A stretch of 36,613 bases of DNA from Oscillatoriales cyanobacterium (GTDB taxonomy: Bacteria; Cyanobacteriota; Cyanobacteriia; Cyanobacteriales; Microcoleaceae). A model generated the notes under the pieces. It saw only the letters and a list, made by a program, of their open reading frames with translations. It was not told the origin of the DNA and did no database searches. Position numbers and translations under genes: made by a program. The stretch is taken from positions 1 through 36,613 of the forward strand of contig RDXX01000060.1 of the NCBI GenBank assembly GCA_004292955.1, in the 5' to 3' direction. Shown in pieces: positions 1 through 7,775 of the stretch. Each line of letters opens with the position of its first letter. The first letter of the stretch is position 1.

Positions 1-1
1 C

Positions 2-118
2 CCAAGAGTTGTCAAAAAACCTGTTTCAAAGTTTAAATCCAAAAAAGTCAAGCACAGAGGTACTGGAATAAAAACTAATCCTCCTATTTTTAATATTTTA
101 AAGCCTCCCAACCCTTAA
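2..118 (+). pseudogene. C-terminal end of a probable transposase (cut by window edge)
   Basis: An open frame enters from the left edge and ends at TAA 116-118, giving 38 residues. It is very basic, with PRVVKKPVSKFKSKKVKHRG near its start, and ends in a proline-rich tail. PRVVK(K/R) followed by a basic tail resembles the C-termini of DDE transposases common in cyanobacteria, but this is recall of a pattern rather than an alignment. It stops just where the neighbouring minus-strand transposase relic loses its reading frame, which fits one insertion sequence having landed in another. It could instead be the end of an unrelated basic protein, since only the tail is visible. Confidence 0.35.
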
Positions 119-943
119 GTAAACCGTATTGGATTATCGTCGTGGTTTTCGTTATTTTGCTATGGCTAGGTATTCTTTCCTGGCTCTGTTTCGATATGTC
201 CTCGGTTTTTTTACAGGTGACTTAATTTGATTGTGTAGAGCATCTATGATTTTTTCAGTATTCTCTCTTGCTTGATTTAATAGTCCTAAGTCGGTCGGAT
301 ATTTAAGGTCGGCTGGCGCGCAGGTTGCATCTAATATTAATTTTCCTTGATTTTTGGATTCACTTATTTCTGATGACTTTTTTTCAACCAGCTCTCCTGG
401 CACTTCGGTCTGCTCTTTGACCATTTTTTCGTTGATTTTATTGACTAGATTGACACCTATTCTTTGCCGAAAATAAACGAGCATGGATGAGTCAAATGGT
501 GCTTCATTACTATAGCCACTCAGACCTAGGAAGTATTGTAGGTATGGGTTTTCTCTTATTTGTTCTACTGTTTCGGCATCGCTAGTTCCTAATCTTTCTT
601 TGATTATTAATGCCCCTAAGGCGATACGAAACGATTTGGCAGGGGCTCCCGTTGAGCAGGTGAAATTTTTGGCATATTCTACTTCAAATTCTGACCACGG
701 AATTATTTTTGCCATGATTACCCAACGATTATTCTCTGATAATTGTCACGCGATCGTTAAGGTCAAAGTTGGACGGTGCTTTTGGGGCCCTAGTCAAGTT
801 TTCGGTACATGAACGAAAGTGATGCTGTGCATGGCTTTTGACTAATTTTAGCTCATAGTCTTACACTTTATCCGCGCCGATCGCGAGTCAAAGTCTTTTC
901 AGGTAAGGCTTTTAGGCTTATTCAGCAAGCCCTACATAACCTT
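119..943. mobile_element. Remnant of an IS5/IS1182-like element
   Basis: The transposase relic sets the body of this element. On its 5' (right) side, AGGCTTATTCAGCAAGCCCTA at about 922-942 reads, on the minus strand, as TAGGGCTTGCTGAATAAGCC. I associate this type of sequence with the terminal repeat of cyanobacterial insertion sequences. The matching left terminus is not visible, presumably lost together with the 3' half of the transposase. Both boundaries are therefore estimates. Confidence 0.35.
152..715 (-). pseudogene. Truncated IS5/IS1182-like transposase (N-terminal part)
   Basis: This 187-residue product starts at ATG 713-715 and matches the N-terminal half (DUF772-type) of IS5/IS1182 transposases. 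Visible signs are FRIALGALIIKERLG, the NPYLQYFLGL segment, the FDSSMLVYFRQRIG segment, and the start of the DDE domain at LILDATCAPADLKYPTDLGL, where the first catalytic Asp lies. Family members run to about 400-500 residues, so more than half is missing. The frame ends in TAA directly after YLAIAK. Reading through the stop gives R-K-P-R-R, as expected if homology continued for a few codons, and then it is lost near the end of the rightward fragment at 2-118. The protein cannot be an active transposase, having lost most of the catalytic triad. Confidence 0.75.
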
Positions 944-1269
944 CCTCGTTACAGATGTTTAAGCTGTTAGTCATTTAAATTTATTGCTTGAACCTCTTAC
1001 AGCATGGGGTCTGAGCTACAAATAGTGCAGTTTGAATGTCGAACAGCTTAATGTAACTTTGGTGCTGTGTGAGAATTCATATAAAAATCAACAGGCTATA
1101 CTATCTCAGCGAATTGCTGTCTGAAATAAAATCGATTTTCCTAGAGTCCTCAAAGAGCATTAGTTGAATATGAATTAATAATTTTGGAACCATATAAAGT
1201 CAAAGTATACACTTGGAAAGCTAATATCCAACAAGGTTTAATTTCATTAATCTTTTTTTAATTCGGCTT
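944..1269. other. Gene-free stretch with a small relic reading frame
   Basis: No complete gene is supported here. A plus-strand open stretch from about 1145 to a TAA at 1259-1261 encodes 38 residues that look protein-like (LVEYELIILEPYKVKVYTW) but has no start codon and is bounded upstream by a stop. It may be the tail of a decayed gene. I could not assign it to a family. Confidence 0.3.
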
Positions 1270-2037
1270 TCAAATAACAGGCAAACCATCCTGAAATACC
1301 AGCAATTTTCCCGGTTCTATTTGCGTCCAGACTTCGTTATCAGTGAGCGGGAAAGTGGCAATCACCGCGACGCGATCGTCCTCTTTGGTCAATTCCCGGA
1401 AATCCACAGTTACATCTTCATCGATCGAGTGCGCGCTGGCAAAAGGTGCTTGTCGCACAATATAATGCAGATTAGTAGAACAGTGTGCAAACAAGTGTTC
1501 TCCATCAGAAAGTAAATAGTTGAAAATTCCTTGAACGGCAAGATTTTTAGTAATTTCGTTGAGAACCACGTAAATTTCCGTCACAGTAGGTTTATTGTGA
1601 GGAAAACTTTCTCGCAGCTTTTCTAATATTAAACAAAAAGCTTTTTCGCTATCAGTCTTGCCGACTGGTTTGTAAATCCCGGCACTTTCAGGATTAAAGT
1701 TTTCCAGATTTCCATTGTGGGCAAATACCCAATACCGCCCCCAAAGTTCCCGAATAAAAGGGTGACAGTTTTCTAGAGCAATTTCCCCTTGAGTAGCTTT
1801 ACGAATATGAGCAATGACGTTAGTTGAGTGAATGGGATAGCGACGCACTACTTCAGCAAGCGGAGAAGCAACCGCAGGTTTTGAGTCTATAAACAGGCGA
1901 CATCCCAAGCCTTCAAAAAAAGCAATTCCCCAACCGTCTTGATGAATGTCTGTTCGACCACCTCTTGCAGAAAAACCTTCAAAAGAGAAGCAAATATCTG
2001 TTGGAACATTGCAGTTCATTCCCAGTAATTGGCACAT
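1270..2037 (-). CDS. Class II glutamine amidotransferase, YafJ-like
   Basis: The 255-residue protein starts with Met-Cys, so Cys2 becomes the N-terminal nucleophile once the initiator Met is removed, as in Ntn-type class II glutamine amidotransferases. Other family marks are DGWGIAFF (34-41), Arg79 in AHIRKAT, the FAHNGNL motif (105-111) that binds glutamine, and GKTDSE (126-131). Length and order of motifs fit the YafJ/YafJ-like group, which has a glutaminase domain without an attached synthetase. The physiological ammonia acceptor is not known for this group. The start is secure because the catalytic Cys must be residue 2. The gene stands alone, convergent with nothing and divergent from the porin across a 700-base gap. 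It is expected to be cytosolic. Confidence 0.88.
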   Translation of the reverse strand: MCQLLGMNCNVPTDICFSFEGFSARGGRTDIHQDGWGIAFFEGLGCRLFIDSKPAVASPLAEVVRRYPIHSTNVIAHIRKATQGEIALENCHPFIRELWGRYWVFAHNGNLENFNPESAGIYKPVGKTDSEKAFCLILEKLRESFPHNKPTVTEIYVVLNEITKNLAVQGIFNYLLSDGEHLFAHCSTNLHYIVRQAPFASAHSIDEDVTVDFRELTKEDDRVAVIATFPLTDNEVWTQIEPGKLLVFQDGLPVI

Positions 2038-2744
2038 AGCTTTTAAATCTCTGGAGTTTGGATGGATGCCGCAGCTATGGGCAGCTACAGATTTTTGATA
2101 ATACCATTATAGTATGAAGTGATTTAGCGTTATAAAAAAAACATAATTAATTTGCTTTGTCAACCGTAAGAATACTTAGTTAGAGAAAAATCCGAGGCGC
2201 TAAAATTCAGTACCCTATCCCCGAGAGCAGTCTTGATTGTTCCGTTTGTGTTGCAAATATTTGCTGATGTGGGCTGGCGGGGTATCTATCCCTGCGCAAT
2301 AGTAAAACAACTATCAACACACTGGCGATTCAGTTGCCACAAAAAGTCAGGTGATTTTAGATGCAAAAGTTGGAAATAACTTATTTTATCTGGTTTGGAG
2401 CTTGACGACTGTTACATTATTTTTTAAACTGGTATCAGTTATCACATTAACAGCATATTGATGACTATATCGTAATTTTCCATCAAATCAATCAGATTAA
2501 TGCCAATGTGATCGATCTAATTAGGAATGCTAAAACACCCAAATATGACGAGATTGTGAGTTATTTTTGGCGACAAGTAGCAGGTATTTAATGTTAGCTA
2601 CATTAACTACACTTCGGCAGAAATTTTCAGGTTTCTCCGGCGCAGTTCACTACTAATATCTTTAATTTCATAGCGTCATTTTTGATCGGGTCGTCTCGTT
2701 TTCACATATCTTCAATCAACAAGCACCAAGTATAACAACTGAAA
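2038..2744. other. Long intergenic region upstream of the porin
   Basis: About 700 bases separate the divergent amidotransferase and porin genes. No full gene is supported. A plus-strand open stretch (2451 to the TAA at 2589-2591) reads as a protein-like 46-residue tail (YDEIVSYFWRQVAGI at its end). It has no start and a stop just upstream, so I take it as a gene relic of unknown family. The remainder is AT-rich and probably contains the two divergent promoters. I saw no convincing Fur-type palindrome in front of the porin. Confidence 0.35.
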
Positions 2745-4694
2745 ATGCAAAATCTCAATCAAAAAGACGATCGCCCAAACCGACAAATTCTCACAGGCTT
2801 AATCCTCGGATGGGGATTGCAAGGACTATTTAGCCTTCCAGCATTAGCACAACCAAGTTTACCCGAATCTCCCGCTGCGATTGAAAACCAGGCTCAACGC
2901 ACCCCAACTGCAATTTCCGTAATTGCAGTTGAGGCACCGGAGACAATCTTACCGGAAAATCAGCAATTTGTCGATCGGTCTATCCCACCATCCACACCCA
3001 GCTTACCCCAGTCTTCCCCTACTCCTGCAACTCTTGCTGAACCAGCCCCTACCGAAATTGCAGTTGACTCACTCCAGAAAATATTAGTCGAAAATCCTCA
3101 ATCAGCCAATCAAAATCTCCCAGCCGATGCCAGTTTACTTGAATCTCCAACAACTATTGAAAACCAGAGTGAACCAATCTCAGAGGAAAGCACAGAACAA
3201 GTTACATCTGTCTCTCAACTCAGCGATGTAAAACCCACTGATTGGGCATTTCAAGCACTGCAATCCTTAGTAGAGAGATACGGTTGTATAGCTGGATATC
3301 CCGACAGTACCTTTCGTGGCAACCGCGCTTTAACCCGCTATGAATTTGCAGCCGGAGTCAATGCTTGTTTAGATAAAATTAGAGAATTAATTGACACAGG
3401 CAATGAAAACAGAGTCAAGCAAGAAGACTTGGTAAAAATTCAAAAACTGCAAGAAGAATTTGCAGCCGATATCGCCGTACTGCGAGGGCGCACCGACTTA
3501 TTAGAAGCGCGAATAACAGAAGTAGAAGCCAATCAATTTTCGCCGACAGTCAAGCTATCAGGATTGACAATTGTGGGAATACAAGGTCGCAGTCCCAACC
3601 GTGCCGATCGCGCTCCTAGAGATGGCAAAAGAGATACGAAAGACCCCGGCACAAATATCAACACTATCGCTTTAAGTCAGTTATATTTAACGGCTCAATT
3701 CACTCCCCGCAGTAACTTATTCATCGGTCTTTTAAATCAGAGAGGAAAGACATCACCGCAATTAACCGAAGACGTAAACCTTGCTTACGATTTTGGCGAA
3801 AATTCTGCCCTTACCCTCAGCGATCTTAACTATCGCTTTCTGGTAGGCGATAAATTAGCAGTAATTGGAGGGACAGCAGGAGTTAACATGATTAGCGGTT
3901 TCCGAGGACCGAATCGAGCTGAAAGCGCCGCTTCTGGCCCGATTTCAACCTTCGCTCAAAGAAACCCTATTTTGAACATCGGTCTCGGTCAAGGCGGCGC
4001 GGGAATTGACTGGCAATTTGCCAAAAGAGCGAGTTTGCAAGCTGTTTATTCTACTACGGTTCCCGGCTTTTTTGTCAGTTCTAACGGGCCTAGCGGACAC
4101 AATACACTGGGATTGCAATTAACTCTCACTCTCGCCGATCCACTAGATATTACTGTTTATTATGTCAACGACTATTCGCCTAACGGCAATTTGCTTGGTT
4201 TGGCGGGAGACAGTCAATTAACTGCTGTTAATCCCAGTACCAGCAAATCAGCATCCCTCCAAACGAATGCTGTGGGAGCAACTGTAAATTGGCGGGTTTC
4301 TTCGCGTATTTCCTTGGGAGGTTGGGCTGGTTATACTAATTCTCGGATTCCGGGTAAATCTGGGAGTGTGGCAACTACAAATTATATGGTGTTTGTGAAT
4401 TTTCCAGATTTATTTGGCACTGGAAATTTGGGGGGGATTTATATCGGGCAACCTCCTAAAATTGTTAGCAGTAATTTACCGACAGGCAACAATATTCCCG
4501 ATTTTTTAGATACGGGTTTAGGGGGCAAAGGCGGCCAACCGGGAACGACTACTCATGTAGAGATGTTCTACCGCTGGCAGGTGAGCGATAATATCAGCGT
4601 TACTCCAGGAGTAATGGTGATTTTTCAACCAGATCACACTCGCAATAGCGATCCGATTACGGTGGGTGTCTTGAGAACTTCGTTCTCTTTTTGA
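2745..4694 (+). CDS. SLH-domain outer-membrane porin (iron uptake porin / OprB-like)
   Basis: The 649-residue protein has the layout of cyanobacterial Som-type porins. A short hydrophobic stretch (about 18-35, ending LPALAQP) is the likely signal peptide. A long Pro/Ser/Thr/Gln-rich linker (about 36-155) follows. One S-layer-homology domain (about 160-215) carries DVKPTDWAFQALQSLVERYG, GYPDSTFRGN and LTRYEFAAG. A short coiled coil (about 225-260) leads into a beta-rich OprB barrel that ends in Phe (RTSFSF), as outer-membrane barrels do. The SLH domain is thought to bind peptidoglycan-linked polymer while the barrel forms a channel for ions or small solutes. Family members are often named iron uptake porins, but the substrate cannot be read from sequence. 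The linker is longer than usual in the family, and it contains two related segments with LPESPAAIENQ and LLESPTTIENQ, suggesting internal duplication. Confidence 0.9.
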   Translation: MQNLNQKDDRPNRQILTGLILGWGLQGLFSLPALAQPSLPESPAAIENQAQRTPTAISVIAVEAPETILPENQQFVDRSIPPSTPSLPQSSPTPATLAEPAPTEIAVDSLQKILVENPQSANQNLPADASLLESPTTIENQSEPISEESTEQVTSVSQLSDVKPTDWAFQALQSLVERYGCIAGYPDSTFRGNRALTRYEFAAGVNACLDKIRELIDTGNENRVKQEDLVKIQKLQEEFAADIAVLRGRTDLLEARITEVEANQFSPTVKLSGLTIVGIQGRSPNRADRAPRDGKRDTKDPGTNINTIALSQLYLTAQFTPRSNLFIGLLNQRGKTSPQLTEDVNLAYDFGENSALTLSDLNYRFLVGDKLAVIGGTAGVNMISGFRGPNRAESAASGPISTFAQRNPILNIGLGQGGAGIDWQFAKRASLQAVYSTTVPGFFVSSNGPSGHNTLGLQLTLTLADPLDITVYYVNDYSPNGNLLGLAGDSQLTAVNPSTSKSASLQTNAVGATVNWRVSSRISLGGWAGYTNSRIPGKSGSVATTNYMVFVNFPDLFGTGNLGGIYIGQPPKIVSSNLPTGNNIPDFLDTGLGGKGGQPGTTTHVEMFYRWQVSDNISVTPGVMVIFQPDHTRNSDPITVGVLRTSFSF

Positions 4695-4703
4695 TTTTGT
4701 TTG

Positions 4704-4753
4704 TAGTGGGGACTTCAGTCCTCATAAAAGTCAGACGACTAAAGTCCTCACTA
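4704..4753. terminator. Imperfect hairpin just after the porin gene
   Basis: The 16-base arms TAGTGGGGACTTCAGT (4704-4719) and ACTAAAGTCCTCACTA (4738-4753) pair with two mismatches around an 18-base loop. The hairpin begins nine bases after the porin stop codon. There is no strong T-run, so it may be a dispersed repeat that also acts as a transcript end. A half copy of the same sequence lies after the metallophosphoesterase gene at 22381. Confidence 0.45.
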
Positions 4754-5129
4754 TAAACTTATAACGGTTATTTTAAAATAATTAATATTAGTTATCAGTC
4801 AGCTCGCGCCAGGACTTAAACTTTTTTGCGGGAATCCCGAATTATTGCAACAAATACAAGTTTTGAACCTCAATCAGTTTTCGCTTTCTGACGCGGATTA
4901 AAACGCCGAGGAAGATGTCTTAATCTTTTTTCTAAGTACAAACACATGAGCTTTACTAAAACTTCACATTTTTGGGACTAATATCGTCATTCAATCTTTA
5001 TTTTGTAGATAAAAATACTGAATTACTTGTAAAAAAAAGATCCGCACAAACACTCTAGGAATTATTTTTAAATTCAATTAATATCTTAACATATCTTCGA
5101 TAGTTCCTGAAGTTAGGATTTAGAAAAAC
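4754..5129. other. AT-rich intergenic region, no gene seen
   Basis: No reading frame, RNA gene or clear operator was recognised. The region presumably contains the promoter of the small exported protein that follows. Confidence 0.4.
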
Positions 5130-5456
5130 ATGATTAAATCAAATGGCTATTTTTTGGCTCTGGGCTTGGCAGCAATTTCGGCTCTGACAGCCTGTCCTTG
5201 TCAAGCACAAACGGCTGTTGAATCAAATGTAAATTTAACGGGAGATAAGAATATAACAACCACTAACCAGCAGAATGGTGCTAACACTTCTACTGGCGAT
5301 CGCTCAAAAACTATTAACACTTCTAAATCTTTTGTGGTTTCAGAGACTAATACCGTACCCGTTCAACCTAGTGCGACGGCGGCTCCGGAAAATCGAACTG
5401 TACGCAGCAATCCCTTGAGATGTCGATTTTTTAATACTCCTTCAATGCAGCAATAA
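5130..5456 (+). CDS. Small exported protein of unknown function
   Basis: This 108-residue protein has an N-terminal Lys followed by a hydrophobic segment (about 7-22). It contains LTAC (19-22), which fits a lipobox, and CQAQ-TA, which fits a signal peptidase I site, so it is either a lipoprotein or a soluble periplasmic/extracellular protein. The mature part is rich in Asn, Thr and Ser (NITTTNQQNGANTSTGD) with no recognisable domain and probably little fixed structure. The C-terminus turns basic (NPLRCRFFN). I do not recognise a family. Signal peptide and codon use support it as a real gene. It lies alone, with gaps on both sides. Confidence 0.6.
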   Translation: MIKSNGYFLALGLAAISALTACPCQAQTAVESNVNLTGDKNITTTNQQNGANTSTGDRSKTINTSKSFVVSETNTVPVQPSATAAPENRTVRSNPLRCRFFNTPSMQQ

Positions 5457-5554
5457 ATACCGCAGATATCGGAAAAAGAGAAGATCGTGGCCGAAGAGAG
5501 GGCGATGCTTTCTGAGGATTGCTCTCTATTTGCTTAATTAACTTCATTTTTAAT

Positions 5555-6451
5555 TCAACTTTCTGGGGGAAAGTCAGAAAACTGTTTGATATTCTTCAAA
5601 ATTATTTGAGGCTTGCTTTTGTACTGTTCAACCTTGCCGCTGATATACACGTAACCGCGTCCTTGACCTGCATAACGCTTTTCAATCAACCGCTTCAAAG
5701 GAGCCATTTCATAAGTTTCGGCATCGGGTATCCACAAATCTAATTTATGATAAACTGAACCTGCATAAATCAGGGCATTGCCGCCGATCCATTTATTAAT
5801 TCCTGCCTGCAAGTCGCAGAAAATAGTAATAGATTTAGCTTTCTCGGAAGCTGCTAAAATTTTTGGGTAGTGCAATCTCACAGAAAGTGCTCCGTCCCTT
5901 GCTTCCGACAATCGAAACTCTTCAACAATCGAGCCTCGCATCGACCACCAAGGCAGCAAATTAGCATAGTTGCGAGAGGGAATCTTGGCATTGGTAATCG
6001 GATCCCAAATCATCAGATTGTAAGCTTTGGCTGCCGATTCTGCCTCGGTCATTTGTCGGTGATACAATCTCGATCGCCCGTATTTCATAAAGTAGGGACT
6101 CCAGCCTTCTTTAATCAGTTTTAGATTGTAATTTTCTCCATCTTTATGTACGTAACATAAGAGGCGCCCGTAGTTGTCACGGTGTTTTTCTAGAGCAATT
6201 TCAACCGGATCGTCTGTATCAAATTCAATGTCAATTTTAGCAAGCCCACCATTTGCTGTAGCGAAGTATTGTTTAGCCATTTCCGAAGCTGCTTTCCCTG
6301 CGGCAGTTACAGGCTTTGAAGTGTTAGAGTAACTTTCTTCTGTATCGACGCAAATCAGCCGCAGAGACTCGGTTTTGCCGTTGAGAGCAACTTTGACAGT
6401 ATCGCCATCAACTACTTGAGTTATTTGCAGGTTCGGAATTCTAGTTGCCAT
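5555..6451 (-). CDS. Thermonuclease (SNase)-like protein with C-terminal OB-like segment
   Basis: Starting at ATG 6449-6451 the product is 298 residues. An in-frame upstream start at 6526 would add 25 residues without nuclease similarity. The N-terminal half is a Staphylococcal nuclease fold: VVDGDTV (13-19) with the metal-binding Asp, RLICVDTEE (31-39) with the Arg, Asp and Glu positions of the active site, and RDNYGRLLCYV (91-101) with the second catalytic Arg. This supports Ca-dependent phosphodiester cleavage of DNA or RNA. The last 40 residues (YVYISGKVEQYKSKPQIILK) resemble the OB-fold strand pattern of nucleic-acid-binding domains. No signal peptide is seen with this start, so it is probably intracellular, unlike secreted thermonucleases. 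The substrate is unknown. Confidence 0.82.
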   Translation of the reverse strand: MATRIPNLQITQVVDGDTVKVALNGKTESLRLICVDTEESYSNTSKPVTAAGKAASEMAKQYFATANGGLAKIDIEFDTDDPVEIALEKHRDNYGRLLCYVHKDGENYNLKLIKEGWSPYFMKYGRSRLYHRQMTEAESAAKAYNLMIWDPITNAKIPSRNYANLLPWWSMRGSIVEEFRLSEARDGALSVRLHYPKILAASEKAKSITIFCDLQAGINKWIGGNALIYAGSVYHKLDLWIPDAETYEMAPLKRLIEKRYAGQGRGYVYISGKVEQYKSKPQIILKNIKQFSDFPPES

Positions 6452-6530
6452 ATTTCGCACCCTGTTAAACTTGAGATTTGATTCACATATTGGGTTAATT
6501 GTACATGAGTTTGCTGCTGAATGCAATAAA

Positions 6531-6628
6531 TGTACCGTTGCAACTACCAGGAGAAAGAGTAATGGCTGTTCTAGAGTATGTAAAACCCGGTGTAAAAACT
6601 GGTCAAATTATGCTGGCGGTCGATCTAA
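6531..6628 (+). pseudogene. Truncated duplicate of the 5' end of the small gene at 7393
   Basis: This stretch matches 7362-7459 at a constant offset of 831 bases with about a dozen differences. It includes the end of the upstream small gene, the TAATG junction (6560-6564) and the first 22 or so codons of the downstream gene (MAVLEYVKPGVKTGQIMLAV). Similarity stops at about 6629, where the sequence passes into an inverted repeat. The copy cannot make the full 95-residue protein. Confidence 0.8.
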
Positions 6629-6638
6629 AATTATATAC

Positions 6639-6716
6639 AACCGCAGATAAAGGCAGATGAACGCAGATCAAAACACATCTGCGTTCATTTGTGTTCATCT
6701 GCGTTCATCTGCGGTT
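6639..6716. repeat. CCGCAGAT inverted repeat, copy 1
   Basis: Stretches containing ACCGCAGAT and GATGAACGCAGAT on the left face ATCTGCGTTCATCTGCGGTT on the right, so the region can fold as a hairpin. The same unit sits at 7696-7766 and, in longer form, at 31862-32051. In this copy it separates the two duplicated pieces. Confidence 0.75.
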
Positions 6717-6727
6717 ACAAAATACCC

Positions 6728-6898
6728 CTAAGAATCAGCCCGCAACTTATCCAAAACTGTCCGATCTTCCAAGGTCGAAGTATCCCCAGAAACCTCTTCT
6801 CCAGCGGCCAAAGAACGCAACAAACGCCGCATAATCTTTCCGCTGCGAGTTTTCGGCAAAGCATCGGTAAATCGAATTTCGCCGGGACGGGCGATCGC
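6728..6898 (-). pseudogene. Duplicated 3' end of acs
   Basis: This region is homologous to 7776-7946 at an offset of 1048 bases. On the minus strand it encodes the last 57 codons of acetyl-CoA synthetase, including the [11 protein letters not shown] motif with the acetylatable Lys, and the same C-terminus LDKLRADS. A handful of residues differ (EEVSGDTST for LEVTGDTST). Similarity ends precisely at a HIP1 octamer, GCGATCGC at 6891-6898. There is no start or ATP-binding region, so it is a non-functional remnant. Confidence 0.88.
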
Positions 6899-6918
6899 GC
6901 GTAAATCAACCAAGGCGA

Positions 6919-7077
6919 TCAATCGGGGTAAAGCGAGTTATCTTCAACTTTTAAATTCCTAATCTGTTCGCGAATCACATCGGTTTTTGTTCTACCGCTG
7001 TTCGCGCAATAAGCTTCTAGCCGAAGCATTTCTACTTCAGGGAGTCGGATGGTTAGAACTTTAACGTTTTTACTCAT
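6919..7077 (-). CDS. Ribbon-helix-helix (CopG/Arc-like) DNA-binding protein
   Basis: From ATG 7075-7077 the product is 52 residues: a beta strand ([20 protein letters not shown]) followed by two helices with the [16 protein letters not shown] turn typical of the CopG-type ribbon-helix-helix fold. Such proteins dimerise and bind short operator sequences, often as antitoxins. No toxin gene lies next to it. Downstream is the acs remnant, upstream and divergent is the unknown two-gene operon (start 7202), so it could repress that operon or itself through the 7078-7201 gap. A longer start at 7107 exists but adds residues that do not fit the fold. Confidence 0.68.
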   Translation of the reverse strand: MSKNVKVLTIRLPEVEMLRLEAYCANSGRTKTDVIREQIRNLKVEDNSLYPD

Positions 7078-7201
7078 ACTGCAATTATACTGAAAAATGC
7101 AGTACAATCATAGCAGAGAAATGCGCCTTGGCACAATGTTACCGCACCATGCCAAGACGACTTCCCCGAAGTTGAACGTCCAACAAAGGAGCAATTTAAT
7201 T

Positions 7202-7393
7202 ATGATTCAAGATCCAGAAAAAGAACCAGAACGTTGGGATGAGCCGATTTTAGCGGATAACCCCAACCAAGCGAAACAGGAGTGCCAAAAACGAGCCGAT
7301 CGCTACCGGGTTGAATTAGAATCTGTAACTCAACCCCGAAAAGTCGAAAATCGCCCTCAAGTGTACCGTTGCAACTACAAGGAGAAAGAATAA
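7202..7393 (+). CDS. Small acidic/basic protein of unknown function, first gene of pair
   Basis: I chose ATG 7202-7204 because AAAGGAGC at about 7185-7192 is a good ribosome-binding site, while the 35 extra residues of a start at 7097 overlap the promoter region of the divergent gene. The 63-residue product (begins MIQDPEKEPERWDEP) is highly charged, has no hydrophobic segment and no domain I recognise. It ends at TAA 7391-7393, overlapping the next start as TAATG, so the two are translationally coupled. Confidence 0.6.
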   Translation: MIQDPEKEPERWDEPILADNPNQAKQECQKRADRYRVELESVTQPRKVENRPQVYRCNYKEKE

Positions 7394-7680
7394 TGGCTGT
7401 TTTGGAGTGTGTAAAACCTGGTGCTAAACTCGGTCAAATTATTCTGGCCGTCGATTTAACTGTTGCTGGTGCAGTCGATCGCATTTTAGCAAAAATTCAA
7501 GACTTAGGATATGACCCAGAAATCCGTCATGTCAACTATCCGTCTGGAGTTCACGTCTTAGCAATTCTCAAAGACGAACAGCATTCAGAAGCAGTCGATG
7601 ATGACTACTTGCTAGAAGATTGGCTGCAAGTAAGGTCGCAAATTAACAGCGATGCCGTTCATTTGTGGCGAGGTAAATAA
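7393..7680 (+). CDS. Conserved small protein of unknown function, second gene of pair
   Basis: The 95-residue product starts at ATG 7393-7395 inside the TAATG junction with the preceding gene, preceded by AAGGAGAAAG. It reads as a compact alpha/beta protein: a strand (LGQIILAVDLT), an amphipathic helix (VDRILAKIQDLGY), a strand (GVHVLAILKDE), and an acidic C-terminal helix (DDDYLLEDWLQVRSQI). No membrane segment or catalytic motif is apparent, and I do not recognise the family. That a partial copy exists 831 bases upstream shows the locus has been duplicated. It is convergent with acs, with a hairpin repeat between the two. Confidence 0.65.
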   Translation: MAVLECVKPGAKLGQIILAVDLTVAGAVDRILAKIQDLGYDPEIRHVNYPSGVHVLAILKDEQHSEAVDDDYLLEDWLQVRSQINSDAVHLWRGK

Positions 7681-7695
7681 CGGAATTAACAATTA

Positions 7696-7766
7696 AACCG
7701 CAGATGAACGCAGATGTAATCTTATCTGCGTTCATCTGCGTTAATCAGCCTACATCTGCGGTTGCA
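7696..7766. repeat. CCGCAGAT inverted repeat, copy 2 (between convergent genes)
   Basis: AACCGCAGATGAACGCAGAT on the left (7696-7715) faces ATCTGCGTTCATCTGCG on the right, followed by a second CATCTGCGGTT. It lies between the ends of the small gene and acs and could serve as a bidirectional terminator-like hairpin, although it lacks a clean T-run. Confidence 0.75.
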
Positions 7767-7775
7767 AAAATACCC

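Noticed and set aside
7097..7201. Longer start for the first small gene of the pair
   Set aside because: The extra 35 residues come from the divergent promoter gap, while ATG 7202 has a good ribosome-binding site.
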